Of a stretch of 64,000 nt of DNA, positions 52,920-61,243 are shown piece after piece (position 1 is the stretch's first letter; each line of letters opens with the position of its first letter). The notes beneath the pieces are model-generated. The model was not told the DNA's origin. It was given only the letters and a program-made list of their open reading frames with translations, and made no database searches. This DNA comes from Roseiarcus sp963775575 (GTDB taxonomy: Bacteria > Pseudomonadota > Alphaproteobacteria > Rhizobiales > Beijerinckiaceae). Location of the stretch: contig CAVZJG010000002.1 of NCBI GenBank assembly GCA_963775575.1, positions 2,356,001 to 2,420,000 of the forward strand. The letters run 5' to 3'. The position numbers were made by a program, and so were the translations under genes.

Positions 52920-53525
52920 ATCTCCGAGCCAATCGCCGCCGTCGTGCTCGCGGGCGGGCGTTCTGCGCGCATGGGTGGGGAAAAGGCCCTGCTTCCGCTC
53001 GCCGGGCGTCCGCTGATCGCGCACGTCGTCGAGCGCCTGCGCCCGCAGGTCGCCGAGCTGTTCGTCAACGCCAACGGCGAGGCGGCGCGATTTGCGAGCC
53101 TCGATTGCGCCGTCGTCGCCGACCCGCCGGAGGGGCGAGGCGACGGGCCGCTCAGCGGCGTCGGCGCCGCCCTCGCTTTTGCGCGCCGGCGCGGGTTTTC
53201 GCTGCTCGCCGCTGCGCCGTGCGACGCGCCGTTTCTGCCCCGCGATCTCGTCGCCCGGCTCGCGGCAGCGATCGCCGCGAGCGGCGCGCCGGTCGCGGTC
53301 GCTCAGAGCGCGCGCGGCCTCGAGCCGATGTTCGCGCTGTGGCGCGAAAGCGCGGCCGGCGAGATCGCGGCGGAATTCACGCGCGGCGAGGCGAGTCCGC
53401 GCGCCGTCATGGCGCGACTCGGCGCGGCCCCTGTCTTCTTCGCGCCGGTCGGCGGCGAGGACCCCTTCGCCAACCTCAACACCCGCGAGGATTTCGCCGT
53501 CGCCGAGGCGCGGCTGAGAGCCTGA
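52920..53525 (+). CDS. mobA: Molybdenum cofactor guanylyltransferase
   Basis: Attaches GMP to molybdopterin to form MGD for DMSO-reductase-type enzymes. The nucleotide-binding start AAVVLAGGRSARMGGEKALLPLAGRPL is complete, followed by the acidic GDGPLSGVGAAL, AAPCDAPFLP metal site and FANLNTREDF near the end. A normal 201-residue protein begins at ATC 52920, which would read MSEPIAAVVLAGG and has AGGAG seven bases upstream. No standard start codon fits: upstream in-frame starts lie in or near the divergent binding-protein gene, and the GTG inside AAVVLAGG is too late. The protein is otherwise intact. Confidence 0.88.
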   Translation: MSEPIAAVVLAGGRSARMGGEKALLPLAGRPLIAHVVERLRPQVAELFVNANGEAARFASLDCAVVADPPEGRGDGPLSGVGAALAFARRRGFSLLAAAPCDAPFLPRDLVARLAAAIAASGAPVAVAQSARGLEPMFALWRESAAGEIAAEFTRGEASPRAVMARLGAAPVFFAPVGGEDPFANLNTREDFAVAEARLRA

Positions 53526-53829
53526 CCTGAAATTCGAAAGCCGCCCATTCGTCGGCTCTGAAGCCTGCCCAAGGACGCACAAAGCGGATGAAAGCCACCA
53601 GGATTCCGGCTCCTCAATTCGATTCTGGGCAGGTGGCGCAGTTCGAAATTGGGGCGGATTGAATTTCGAGTCAGGCTCTGAGATCAACGGGATTGCTGGG
53701 CGAGCCGGGCTAAAATGAATTGGCGGCGGGGAAGTCTCTCGACGCCGACGCCGCGTCGCGCACCGCCTGCGCCATGGTCGCGGCCAGGCCGGTATTACGG
53801 TGACGCCTGGTATTACGGGTATTACGTAT
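53526..53829. other. Intergenic region left of IS3 copy 2
   Basis: About 300 bases, no gene seen. Near the right side GTATTACGGTGACGCCTG (53792-53809) is the reverse complement of half of a 28-bp repeat found right of the IS. Short GTATTAC repeats continue to the IS edge. Confidence 0.5.
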
Positions 53830-53856
53830 TGGACTGCACCCCTCTGGTGAGACACG

Positions 53857-54756
53857 CTAATTGAGTGACAGGGCTTCGTCCTGGTTCAGCGTTGGCGCGA
53901 CCGGCCGCAGTTCGGCTTCGAACTCGACCGGCGGTTTGTAGCCCAGCGCCGAGTGCAGGCGCTGACGATTGTAGATGGTCTCGATGAAGGCGCCGATCTG
54001 CCGACGGGCGTCGTCGATGTTGGCGTAGGCCTTGCCGTTCACCTCCTCGGCTTTCAGCGTCTTCATGAAGCTCTCGGCCTTGGCGTTGTCGTAAGGGTTG
54101 CCGGGCCGGCTCATGCTGATGACGATTTTGCGCGCCTCCAGCCGTTCGACATAGTCGGAACACGCATACTGCACGCCGCGGTCGGAGTGGTGGATGAGAC
54201 TTTCGGGCTGGGGCTGGCGCGCCGCGAGCGCCTGATCAAGCGCCTCAAGGGCGAGCGAAGCCTCGAGATGGCCGGCGAGCGCCCAGCCCACCACTTTGCG
54301 CGAGAACGCGTCGATGACGACGGCCAGATAGACGAAGTCCTCGGCCAGCCTGATGTAGGTGATGTCGGCGACCCAGAGCTGGTCGAGGCCGCTGGGACGC
54401 AGCGCGCGGGCGAGGTTTGGCCGGATCGCGAAGCCATGCCGGCTGTCGCTCGTGCGCGGGACGAAGGGCTTGGCGCGCAGGCTGAGCAGGTTGTCTTCGC
54501 GCATCAGCCTGAGCACCCGCTTGGCGTTGACGATCAGGCCTTGCCGGCGCAGCGCCTGCGTGACGCGACGATAGCCGTAATGGCGATGAGCGAGCGCTTC
54601 GCGTTGGATGAGATCGCGCAGATCGGCGTCCGCGCGGGCGGGAGCGTGCGGGCCGAAATGGCGGTAGTAGCCCGCGCGCGACACGTCCCCGAGGGCGCAC
54701 AGGCGCCGGACGTTGGCGTCGTCTTCGAGAAAGCCTTGCGACTCGTCGGCGGTCAT
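53857..54756 (-). CDS. IS3-family transposase OrfB (copy 2)
   Basis: A 299-residue DDE integrase-type transposase very similar to the copy at 25,266. Catalytic Asp in WVADITYIRL, Asp in HHSDRGVQYAC, Glu in NAKAESFMKTLKAEEV. Start is the ATG at 54756 embedded in the A6 frameshift site; intact. Confidence 0.92.
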   Translation of the reverse strand: MTADESQGFLEDDANVRRLCALGDVSRAGYYRHFGPHAPARADADLRDLIQREALAHRHYGYRRVTQALRRQGLIVNAKRVLRLMREDNLLSLRAKPFVPRTSDSRHGFAIRPNLARALRPSGLDQLWVADITYIRLAEDFVYLAVVIDAFSRKVVGWALAGHLEASLALEALDQALAARQPQPESLIHHSDRGVQYACSDYVERLEARKIVISMSRPGNPYDNAKAESFMKTLKAEEVNGKAYANIDDARRQIGAFIETIYNRQRLHSALGYKPPVEFEAELRPVAPTLNQDEALSLN

Positions 54757-55190
54757 TTTTTCGACGACCGCGTAGAGATGGGCGCGCCGCCGTTCGGGGG
54801 CGTCGCGTCCCAGAGCCGCAAGGCTTCGCGAAAAAAATGCAGATCCGCCTGCTGACGCCCGATCAGCCGTTCCAGTTCGGCAATGCGGGCCTGCGCTTTC
54901 CTCAGCTCCTGCGAAGCCTGCGCAGCGGGCGCGACGGCGTCCGGAGAGGACGACGGAGCGACCGCCGCGCAGGCTTCGGCGGCCTTCCAGCCCGGCTTCC
55001 GCCCGCGTTTGCGGTTGAACCCGGCCGACCCCATCGCCCGCCAAGCGTTGCGCCACTGATACAAAAGCTTCCGCTTGACCCCAATCGCCGCGGCCACCGC
55101 GGCAATCTTCTCGCCAGCTTCCAGCCGCCGCACCGCGGCTTCCTTGAACGCCTCCGAAAACTGCCGCGGACTCTTGCCCGGTTCCGACAT
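54753..55190 (-). CDS. IS3-family transposase OrfA (copy 2)
   Basis: A 145-residue helix-turn-helix subunit (RQFSEAFKEAAVRRLEAGEK, IGVKRKLLYQWRNAW) with a coiled coil near residues 97-118 and the same SSKK-stop ending at six A residues. Intact. Confidence 0.92.
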   Translation of the reverse strand: MSEPGKSPRQFSEAFKEAAVRRLEAGEKIAAVAAAIGVKRKLLYQWRNAWRAMGSAGFNRKRGRKPGWKAAEACAAVAPSSSPDAVAPAAQASQELRKAQARIAELERLIGRQQADLHFFREALRLWDATPPNGGAPISTRSSKK

Positions 55191-55251
55191 GGTTCCTCCT
55201 CGGAAGCCATGTCACCCTTTTACCCGTGTCTCAACTTCGGGGTCCACTCCA

Positions 55252-56076
55252 CAGCATAACTCCCTAATTCGAAGTCTCGTCGGCCACTCCTTCCTGCCGA
55301 TTGAGGCTGCGATTGCGAGCGGTGGGGGTCACGGCCAAGGCTAATAAGGGAATTATGCATGCGTCACCATAATCCGCTTGGCGGCGTCGAGCTTGGAGAG
55401 GCGCTGCATTTGATTTGGGGACATACGCATTGCATCGATGACCAAGCCGAAAACCGATCGGGTCCGTTGAAATCGGGTAATGTGTATCATGTCGCTGTGA
55501 CCGCCGGGTCGGCGGGACAGGCGCCACTCCAACCAAACGCTTGCGAACTGGGGAATCATGCAAGCGTCAACGTAATACAAGGGCGCGGCGAGAGAGTGGA
55601 AATAGGGAATTGTGCAGGTGTCACCGTAATACCTAAAAGGCCGCGGCCGGCCGCCGGAAAACGGAGACGCCGATCGCGCGCACGGCTGATCGCCACCCCG
55701 CCACACTGGGGAATTTTGCTTCGGCCCTTCTGAGGAAAATCATTTCGGCATTTACAGCAGGTGCCTTCCAGACCCTCCTCGAAATCACCGCCCTCTGACC
55801 GCCCGGCCAGCAACCCGCGCCGCGCCTACAACCCAATCACGCTCCAACGACAGGGGGTGGGTAGTTACGCCATCGCATTCGCTATTGCTCGATCGCGGTT
55901 CCACAACGTCAACGACCGCGGCGAGTAATACTAAATTAGGTAAAATTGCCGCGATTGTCGGTGACGCCTTGTTGAGTTACGCGCCATTAACCGGGGCGAC
56001 CTACTGTACGCAAACTTTTTGGAACGGGCGCGGTTTTATTCGCTTGACCCGGATCGTTGCGGCGGAGGATCTTCAA
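55252..56076. other. Gene-poor region with 28-bp repeats right of IS3 copy 2
   Basis: About 825 bases of lower GC without a convincing gene. It holds three related 28-bp direct repeats at 55348-55375, 55551-55578 and 55605-55632; each begins GGGAAT, has TGCA in the middle, then GTCA and TAAT. A fourth partial copy begins near 55709. Several short frames on both strands are broken and look like debris of a former element. A plus-strand frame from 55885 is continuous with the diguanylate cyclase gene but has no ribosome site. Confidence 0.55.
55348..55632 (+). repeat. Three 28-bp direct repeats, possible IS-end remnants
   Basis: Copies at 55348, 55551 and 55605 match at about 20-23 of 28 positions. 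An inverted half copy lies left of the IS3 element at 53792-53809 (17 of 18 match to the third copy). Multiple subterminal repeats of this size are typical of IS21-family ends; family assignment is inference. Confidence 0.5.
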
Positions 56077-57963
56077 TTGCGCGCAAAACCGATCAAGCGT
56101 GACGAGCGCACGCTCGACGAATCCAGCATCGCCGCCCTCGCGCGCGTGGCGAGCGAGTCCCATGAAGTCGTCGAGCGCGACCTTCGGGCCGAGATCGCGA
56201 CGCTGAAGGCGCAGACGCTGCGCCATCAGGCCGCCATCGACGCCGTCGCGCAAGGCATTTGCTTCTTCGACGGCGAGGATCGGCTGATCCTGAGCAATCG
56301 CCGCTTCGCGGAGATCTTTCGGCTTGCGCCCGAGCAAATTCGTCCGGGCGCGACGCTGCGTGAGATCCTCGACCTTCGCATCGCCGCCGGAACCTGGGCG
56401 GCGGACGCCGGCGACTATCTATCGTTTTGCGTGTCGAACCATTCCGACAAGGAAGCGATAGTCTGGACGACCGAGCTGCGGGACGGCCGGCTCATTCAAA
56501 TGCGCCGCCAGCCAATGCCCGGCGGCGGCTGTGTCGTGACCTATGAAGACGTCACCGAACTCAAGGCTGAGCGCGCCGCCGCCGACGAGCGCCTGTCGCT
56601 GCAAACCCTGATCGACCGGCTGCCCGACAACCTCTGGGTCAAGGACGTCAAGAGCCGCTTCGTCATCGCCAACCAGGCCACGGCGACCCGGATCGGCTTG
56701 CCGGGGCCCGCCGACCTGATCGGCAAGACCGACCTCGAACTTCTTCCGCCGGGGCTCGCGCAGAAATTCTTCGCCGACGAACAGGAGATCGTCCGGACCG
56801 GGCAACCGATGATCGATATGGAGGAATTCGCCTGGGGCTTGAAGCAGCGGATATCGACGACGAAAGTGCCGTTGCGCAACGACCGCGGCGAAATCTTCGG
56901 CGTGGCCGGCGTCTCGCGCGACATCACCGAGCGCAAGCTGGCGGACGCCTTGCGCGACGGGCAGGCGCAAGTCCTTGAGATGATCGCGACGAGCGCCCCG
57001 CTGGAAAACGTGCTCAATCGTCTCGTGCGCCTCGTCGAATCCCAGTTGACCGGGATATTCGGCGCTGTCCTGCTGGTCGACGAAACGGGGAGCCGTCTGC
57101 GGGTTGGAGCAGCGCCGAGTCTGGCGCAGGCCTATGTCAAGGCCCTCGACGGCGCGCCCATCGGTCCCAAAGCGGGGCCGTGCGGAATCGCCACTTATCG
57201 GCGAGAAGCCGTCATCGTCGCCGATATCATGACCGACCCGCTGGGGGCCGATTACAAGGACGTGGCCACCGCGAACGGGCTTCGTTCATGCTGGTCGATG
57301 CCGATCCTGTCGCATGATGGCGCGGTGTTGGGCGTCTTTGCGATGTATTCGAAGGAAGCGCGCGAACCCTCGCCGGCCGAAATGCGCCTCGTCGACGTCG
57401 CCACCCACATGGCCGGCATCGCCATCGAACGCAAGCTGGCCGAAGACCGCATTCGCTTCATGGCCAATCATGACGCGCTGACCGGGCTTCCCAATCGCAC
57501 CTTGTTCAACGACCGTCTTTCGCAAGCTTTGTTGTATGCGCAACGATACGACCGCTGGGTGACAGTGGCGTTCGTCGATCTCGACAATTTCAAGATCGTC
57601 AACGACAGCCTAGGCCACAACGCCGGCGATGAACTCTTGAAGATCGTCGCGCGCCGGATGGTCGCTTGCGTGAGGGCAACCGATCCGGTGGTGCGGCTCG
57701 GCGGCGACGAATTCGTCATTCTTCTTCTCGATCAGCCCAAGAGCGCGGACATGATCTCCGCGACTGTGCAAAAGATCAGCGCGGCCATCGCCGAGCCGAT
57801 TTGTCTCGAAGGCCACGATCTTCGCGTGACCAGCAGCATGGGGATTGCAACCTACCCCAACGACGGGACGGACGCTGACACGCTGCTGGCCAACGCCGAC
57901 GCGGCGATGTATCGCGCCAAGGAAATGGGTCGCGACAATTTCCAGTTCTACACGCCTGAGTGA
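56077..57963 (+). CDS. PAS/GAF diguanylate cyclase
   Basis: Synthesises cyclic di-GMP in response to sensed signals. I place the start at TTG 56077, eight bases after GGAGG, giving 628 residues; an upstream TTG (55885) adds unconserved residues. Layout: short coiled coil (DLRAEIATLKAQTLRHQ), PAS-7 domain (about 55-150, AVAQGICFFDGEDRLILSNRRFAEIF), second PAS (about 165-290), GAF (about 295-455, with GPKAGPCGIATYRREAVIV), then GGDEF domain with the intact RLGGDEF at 540-546 and YRAKEMGRDNFQFY at the end. No EAL domain. The RxxD inhibitory site is not obvious. No membrane segments, so cytoplasmic. Confidence 0.9.
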   Translation: MRAKPIKRDERTLDESSIAALARVASESHEVVERDLRAEIATLKAQTLRHQAAIDAVAQGICFFDGEDRLILSNRRFAEIFRLAPEQIRPGATLREILDLRIAAGTWAADAGDYLSFCVSNHSDKEAIVWTTELRDGRLIQMRRQPMPGGGCVVTYEDVTELKAERAAADERLSLQTLIDRLPDNLWVKDVKSRFVIANQATATRIGLPGPADLIGKTDLELLPPGLAQKFFADEQEIVRTGQPMIDMEEFAWGLKQRISTTKVPLRNDRGEIFGVAGVSRDITERKLADALRDGQAQVLEMIATSAPLENVLNRLVRLVESQLTGIFGAVLLVDETGSRLRVGAAPSLAQAYVKALDGAPIGPKAGPCGIATYRREAVIVADIMTDPLGADYKDVATANGLRSCWSMPILSHDGAVLGVFAMYSKEAREPSPAEMRLVDVATHMAGIAIERKLAEDRIRFMANHDALTGLPNRTLFNDRLSQALLYAQRYDRWVTVAFVDLDNFKIVNDSLGHNAGDELLKIVARRMVACVRATDPVVRLGGDEFVILLLDQPKSADMISATVQKISAAIAEPICLEGHDLRVTSSMGIATYPNDGTDADTLLANADAAMYRAKEMGRDNFQFYTPE

Positions 57964-58093
57964 ACTACTTCGATCTCGTCGTCGAGCGCCTGGCACGGTC
58001 CGCAAGGTAGCTGCAACGAACCGAAATCGTCGGCCACTCGGATCGCAGCAGATGGACAGCCTGTCAAGGTGGCGGGTCGACACCGACCATCTC

Positions 58094-59149
58094 TTAGCCC
58101 GGCGTATCCTGCTTCGGCCTTTGCGAGACGACCGCACTGTCGAATGATTGCCCGCGTTGCACCAGTTCGCAAGCCACGGTCGTCAGCGGCGGCGGAGACT
58201 CCGCCCCGCCAAGCCGCTCCTGCAATCGCTGCAGCGCCGCGGCGGCGAGCGCCGCCTCGTCCTGTCGAACCGACAGGACGCGGTTGGGCAGGAAATCCAG
58301 CATCGGGTGATCGTCGAATGTCCCAACGATTGTCTCCGCGGGTATCTGCCCAGCCCGCTGCTTCAGCCGCTGCGTCGCGCCTTCCAGAACCAACAGCGAA
58401 GAGCAGATGAAAGAGGCTGGCGCGTCGCCGTCCCGGTCCAGCACCCGATCCATAAGTTCGGCTCCCGAGGTCACATTGTCCTCGGAAGCCCGATAGACCA
58501 TATCCGGCCACCCTGATATGCCCTCTTCGAGGCAGGCGGCCGAGAAGCCGCGGATACGGTCCGCGATACTCGGTGATTCGGGGTTCGCGCACAGGAACAC
58601 CGTGCGGCGTCCGCCTTCTTCCAGTATTTTGCGGGTCAGCTTCAGACACCCGGCGAAATGGTCGCTGGCAATTGAAGCATAGCGCGACGTCGCATAAGGG
58701 CGATCGATGATCACGATGGCGACCCGCGCCTTCCTGCCGATAACCCTGCCGTAGTCCGGCTTCTGGCACGGTGCGATGATCAATCCATCGACCCCACGCG
58801 CCCACAGGCTGTGCACGGCTAGGTCCTCCTGGGCGGGATCCTCGTAGGTAGACGCCGTCAGCACCACCAATCCGCGGCCACGGCACAGGCGCTCCAGTTC
58901 CGCCATCACGCGAGCGAAAAAGGCATTGGCAATGGCCGGCACCACGAGCCCGATCGTGTCCGTTCGTTGCAGCTTCAGGCTGCGGGCCGCGTGATTGACC
59001 ACGTAACCGTAACGGTCAACGTAGTCCTCTACGATCCGTTGCGTGGACTTGCTGATCCGATATTTCGCGGCCTGCCCGTTGGTGATGAGCCTGATGGTCG
59101 TTACCGAGAAGCCCGTATCACGCGCAATCTCTTCAATCGTCTTTGGCAC
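58094..59149 (-). CDS. LacI-family transcriptional regulator
   Basis: A 351-residue repressor. Start GTG 59149 has GGAG six bases upstream (GTG 59161 is also possible). The HTH is TIEEIARDTGFSVTTIRLITNG followed by the hinge YVVNHAARSLKLQRTDTIGLVVP; the rest is a periplasmic-binding-like effector domain with GTFDDHPMLDFLPNRVLSVRQDEAALAAAALQRL at its end. The HTH shows TTIRLI where TVSRVL is usual. It is divergent from a sugar ABC importer with tandem palindromes between, so it most likely represses that operon until its sugar is present. Confidence 0.92.
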   Translation of the reverse strand: MPKTIEEIARDTGFSVTTIRLITNGQAAKYRISKSTQRIVEDYVDRYGYVVNHAARSLKLQRTDTIGLVVPAIANAFFARVMAELERLCRGRGLVVLTASTYEDPAQEDLAVHSLWARGVDGLIIAPCQKPDYGRVIGRKARVAIVIIDRPYATSRYASIASDHFAGCLKLTRKILEEGGRRTVFLCANPESPSIADRIRGFSAACLEEGISGWPDMVYRASEDNVTSGAELMDRVLDRDGDAPASFICSSLLVLEGATQRLKQRAGQIPAETIVGTFDDHPMLDFLPNRVLSVRQDEAALAAAALQRLQERLGGAESPPPLTTVACELVQRGQSFDSAVVSQRPKQDTPG

Positions 59150-59632
59150 CCGCTTCTCCACCCCGTGTATTCGTTTCCCTATAGCACTTTCCCCGCGGCA
59201 AGGGCCGGCGACTCCGAAACCGCAGTCCGCGCCGCCTCTCTCCGTGGCGAAGCGCCGTCACGCCCGCGCCGACCAGCGTCGGCGAATCCCGCTTGCACGC
59301 CGCCTTGCCGAGTTATATAGTGCTAACACGAGGTAGCATAGTGCTAACACGAGGTAGCAACGAGCCGTTCCGCCTGGGGGCGGGCGATAAGAGGTAGGAG
59401 ACGTTCGTTGTGTCAATCGGCGGTCGGTGAACGCGGCAGGGGTTGGTCGCGAGTCACCCTATTCGATGGGGTCAACCGCATCCCAGCTTCGCTTCATAGA
59501 CGGTGGCGGCAGGTGCTTACGAGGTCGGACGCGTTTAGCAAGTTCCGGCCTCGCACACCGTCGGCCACGCGGCCGACAGCAAAGCGCCGACAGTAGACTC
59601 CAGATGATGCTCACGAAGGAGTAGCGCAGCCG
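59150..59632. other. Regulatory intergenic region upstream of the sugar ABC operon
   Basis: About 480 bases with no gene. Contains a possible promoter (TTGCAC at 59293 and TATATA at 59314, 15-base spacing) and the tandem operators. After them is a leader of about 270 bases in which I see no clear terminator or riboswitch. Confidence 0.5.
59318..59359. promoter_or_regulatory. Tandem 21-bp LacI-type operators
   Basis: Two exact copies of TAGTGCTAACACGAGG-TAGCA. Each contains the inverted repeat TGCTA-N8-TAGCA (59321-59338 and 59342-59359). The 21-bp period is two helix turns, placing both sites on the same DNA face just after a TATATA box. Confidence 0.75.
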
Positions 59633-61243
59633 ATGTCGGCTAGTACGCGGGAAGGTCCCCTGGCGAACACCTCGTCACCTCACGCGAGCCGCTCGCCCGC
59701 AGGCTCGGCGGTGGTTGAGGCGCGCGGCATCGGCAAGAGCTTCTCCGGCGTCACCGTGCTGAAGGACGTCGACTTCGACTTGAGGGCGGGCGAAGTGCAT
59801 GCGCTGGTCGGAGAGAACGGCGCAGGTAAGAGTACGTTGATGAAGATCCTCGCCGGCGTACACGTCGAGTACGACGGCGCCATTCGGCTCGACGGCGCGC
59901 CGGCGCGGTTCGCCGGCGTTCAGGACGCCGAGCGGGCTGGCGTCGCCATTATCCATCAGGAGCTCGACCTCGTTCCCGAGCTGACGGCGGCCGACAACAT
60001 CTTCCTTGGCCGTGAGCCACTGATCGCCGGAACGATCGTCGACCGCCGCCGGATCGCCAAGGCGGCCCGCGCGCTGCTCACGCGGCTCGGCATCGACATC
60101 GACCCGCAAAGCCGAGTCGGCGAGCTTCGCGTCGGCGAACAGCAATTGGTCGAGATCGCCAAGGCGCTGTCCCTCGACGCGAGAATCCTGATGATGGACG
60201 AGCCGACTTCGGCCCTTTCCGAGTCGGAGTGCGAGACCCTGTTCAAAGTGGTGCGCCAGCTCGCCGCCGCGGGCGTGGCGATCATCTTCACCTCGCATCG
60301 CATCCACGAAGTCGTCGCGCTCGCCAACCGCGTCACTGTGCTGCGGGACGGCCGGCATGTCCTGACCGCGCCAATCGAGAAGCTGTCGTCGGGCGCCATC
60401 ATCTCGGCAATGGTGGGACGGGACGTCGCCCTCACCCATCGCGACCGCGAGCCCACGCGGGGCGCGCCGGTGCTGTCCGTGCGGGGCCTCACGCTCGACA
60501 CTGTCAGCCGCCGCGGCTGGCGGCGCGTGCTGCACGGGGTGAGCTTCGATCTGCGGCGGGGCGAGATTCTCGGGATCGGCGGGCTGCTCGGGTCCGGCCG
60601 CACCGAGATCGTGGAATCCATTTTCGGCGCCGCGCGCGGCTGGCGGGGCGGCGACATCGCCATCGACGGCAAGCCGGTCGTCATCAACTCGCCGACCGAC
60701 GCCTGCGCGCTCGGAATCGCGCTGGTGACCGAGGATCGCAAGGCGCGCGGACTGCTCCTTGCCTCGACGGTGCGCGACAATATCGCCCTCCCCTCGGTCG
60801 GCCCGCTTTCGCGCTTCGGCCTGCGCGACTTCGCCCGCGAGGCGGCGCTCGCCGCCGACGTGGTCGAACAACTTTCGGTGCGCTGCAACAACGCCGAGCA
60901 GATCGTCTCGACGCTGTCGGGCGGCAACCAGCAGAAGGTCGTCATCGGAAAATGGCTGGGAACGGACCCTCGGGTGCTGCTGCTCGACGAACCGACCCGC
61001 GGCATCGACGTCGGAGCGAAGCAGGAGATTTACGAGCTGGTTTTCGAGCTTGCGGCGCGTGGACTCGCCATCGTCACCGTCAGCTCGGAAATGCCGGAGT
61101 TGCTGCTGCTGTCCGACAGGGTTCTGGTGATGTGCGAAGGACGCCAGACCGGGATTCTCGAACGCGCTGAGGCGACCCAGGAAACGATCATGCGCCTCGC
61201 GGCGCCCGGTTTGGGCGAACGCGCGGCGGGAGCAGCCGAATGA
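59633..61243 (+). CDS. Sugar ABC transporter ATPase (RbsA/XylG-like)
   Basis: A 536-residue tandem ATPase of the carbohydrate uptake CUT2 family. First domain: Walker A GENGAGKST (about 60-68), IIHQELDLVPELTAADNIFLGRE, signature LRVGEQQLVEIAKAL, Walker B ILMMDEPTSALSE. Second: GLLGSGRTE, signature LSGGNQQKVVIGKWL, Walker B VLLLDEPTRGIDVGAKQEIY. AAGGAG lies 12 bases before ATG 59633. The stop overlaps the permease start by four bases (61240-61243). Confidence 0.95.
   Translation: MSASTREGPLANTSSPHASRSPAGSAVVEARGIGKSFSGVTVLKDVDFDLRAGEVHALVGENGAGKSTLMKILAGVHVEYDGAIRLDGAPARFAGVQDAERAGVAIIHQELDLVPELTAADNIFLGREPLIAGTIVDRRRIAKAARALLTRLGIDIDPQSRVGELRVGEQQLVEIAKALSLDARILMMDEPTSALSESECETLFKVVRQLAAAGVAIIFTSHRIHEVVALANRVTVLRDGRHVLTAPIEKLSSGAIISAMVGRDVALTHRDREPTRGAPVLSVRGLTLDTVSRRGWRRVLHGVSFDLRRGEILGIGGLLGSGRTEIVESIFGAARGWRGGDIAIDGKPVVINSPTDACALGIALVTEDRKARGLLLASTVRDNIALPSVGPLSRFGLRDFAREAALAADVVEQLSVRCNNAEQIVSTLSGGNQQKVVIGKWLGTDPRVLLLDEPTRGIDVGAKQEIYELVFELAARGLAIVTVSSEMPELLLLSDRVLVMCEGRQTGILERAEATQETIMRLAAPGLGERAAGAAE

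Larger units (their letters stand above)
53830..55251 (-). mobile_element. IS3-family insertion sequence, copy 2 (intact, diverged)
   Basis: A 1,422-bp element in the same orientation as copy 1, with matching ends (TGGACTGCACCCC left; TGGAGTGGACCCC right on minus). The coding sequence differs from copy 1 at many positions, so they are related elements, not a recent duplicate. No target duplication: TAT at left, CAG at right, suggesting a rearranged or adjacent-deletion history. Confidence 0.9.

Noticed and set aside
59318..59359. Short CRISPR-like or IS-end repeat
   Set aside because: Only two abutting units with no spacer; internal TGCTA/TAGCA symmetry and location between a LacI gene and its likely target fit operators better.
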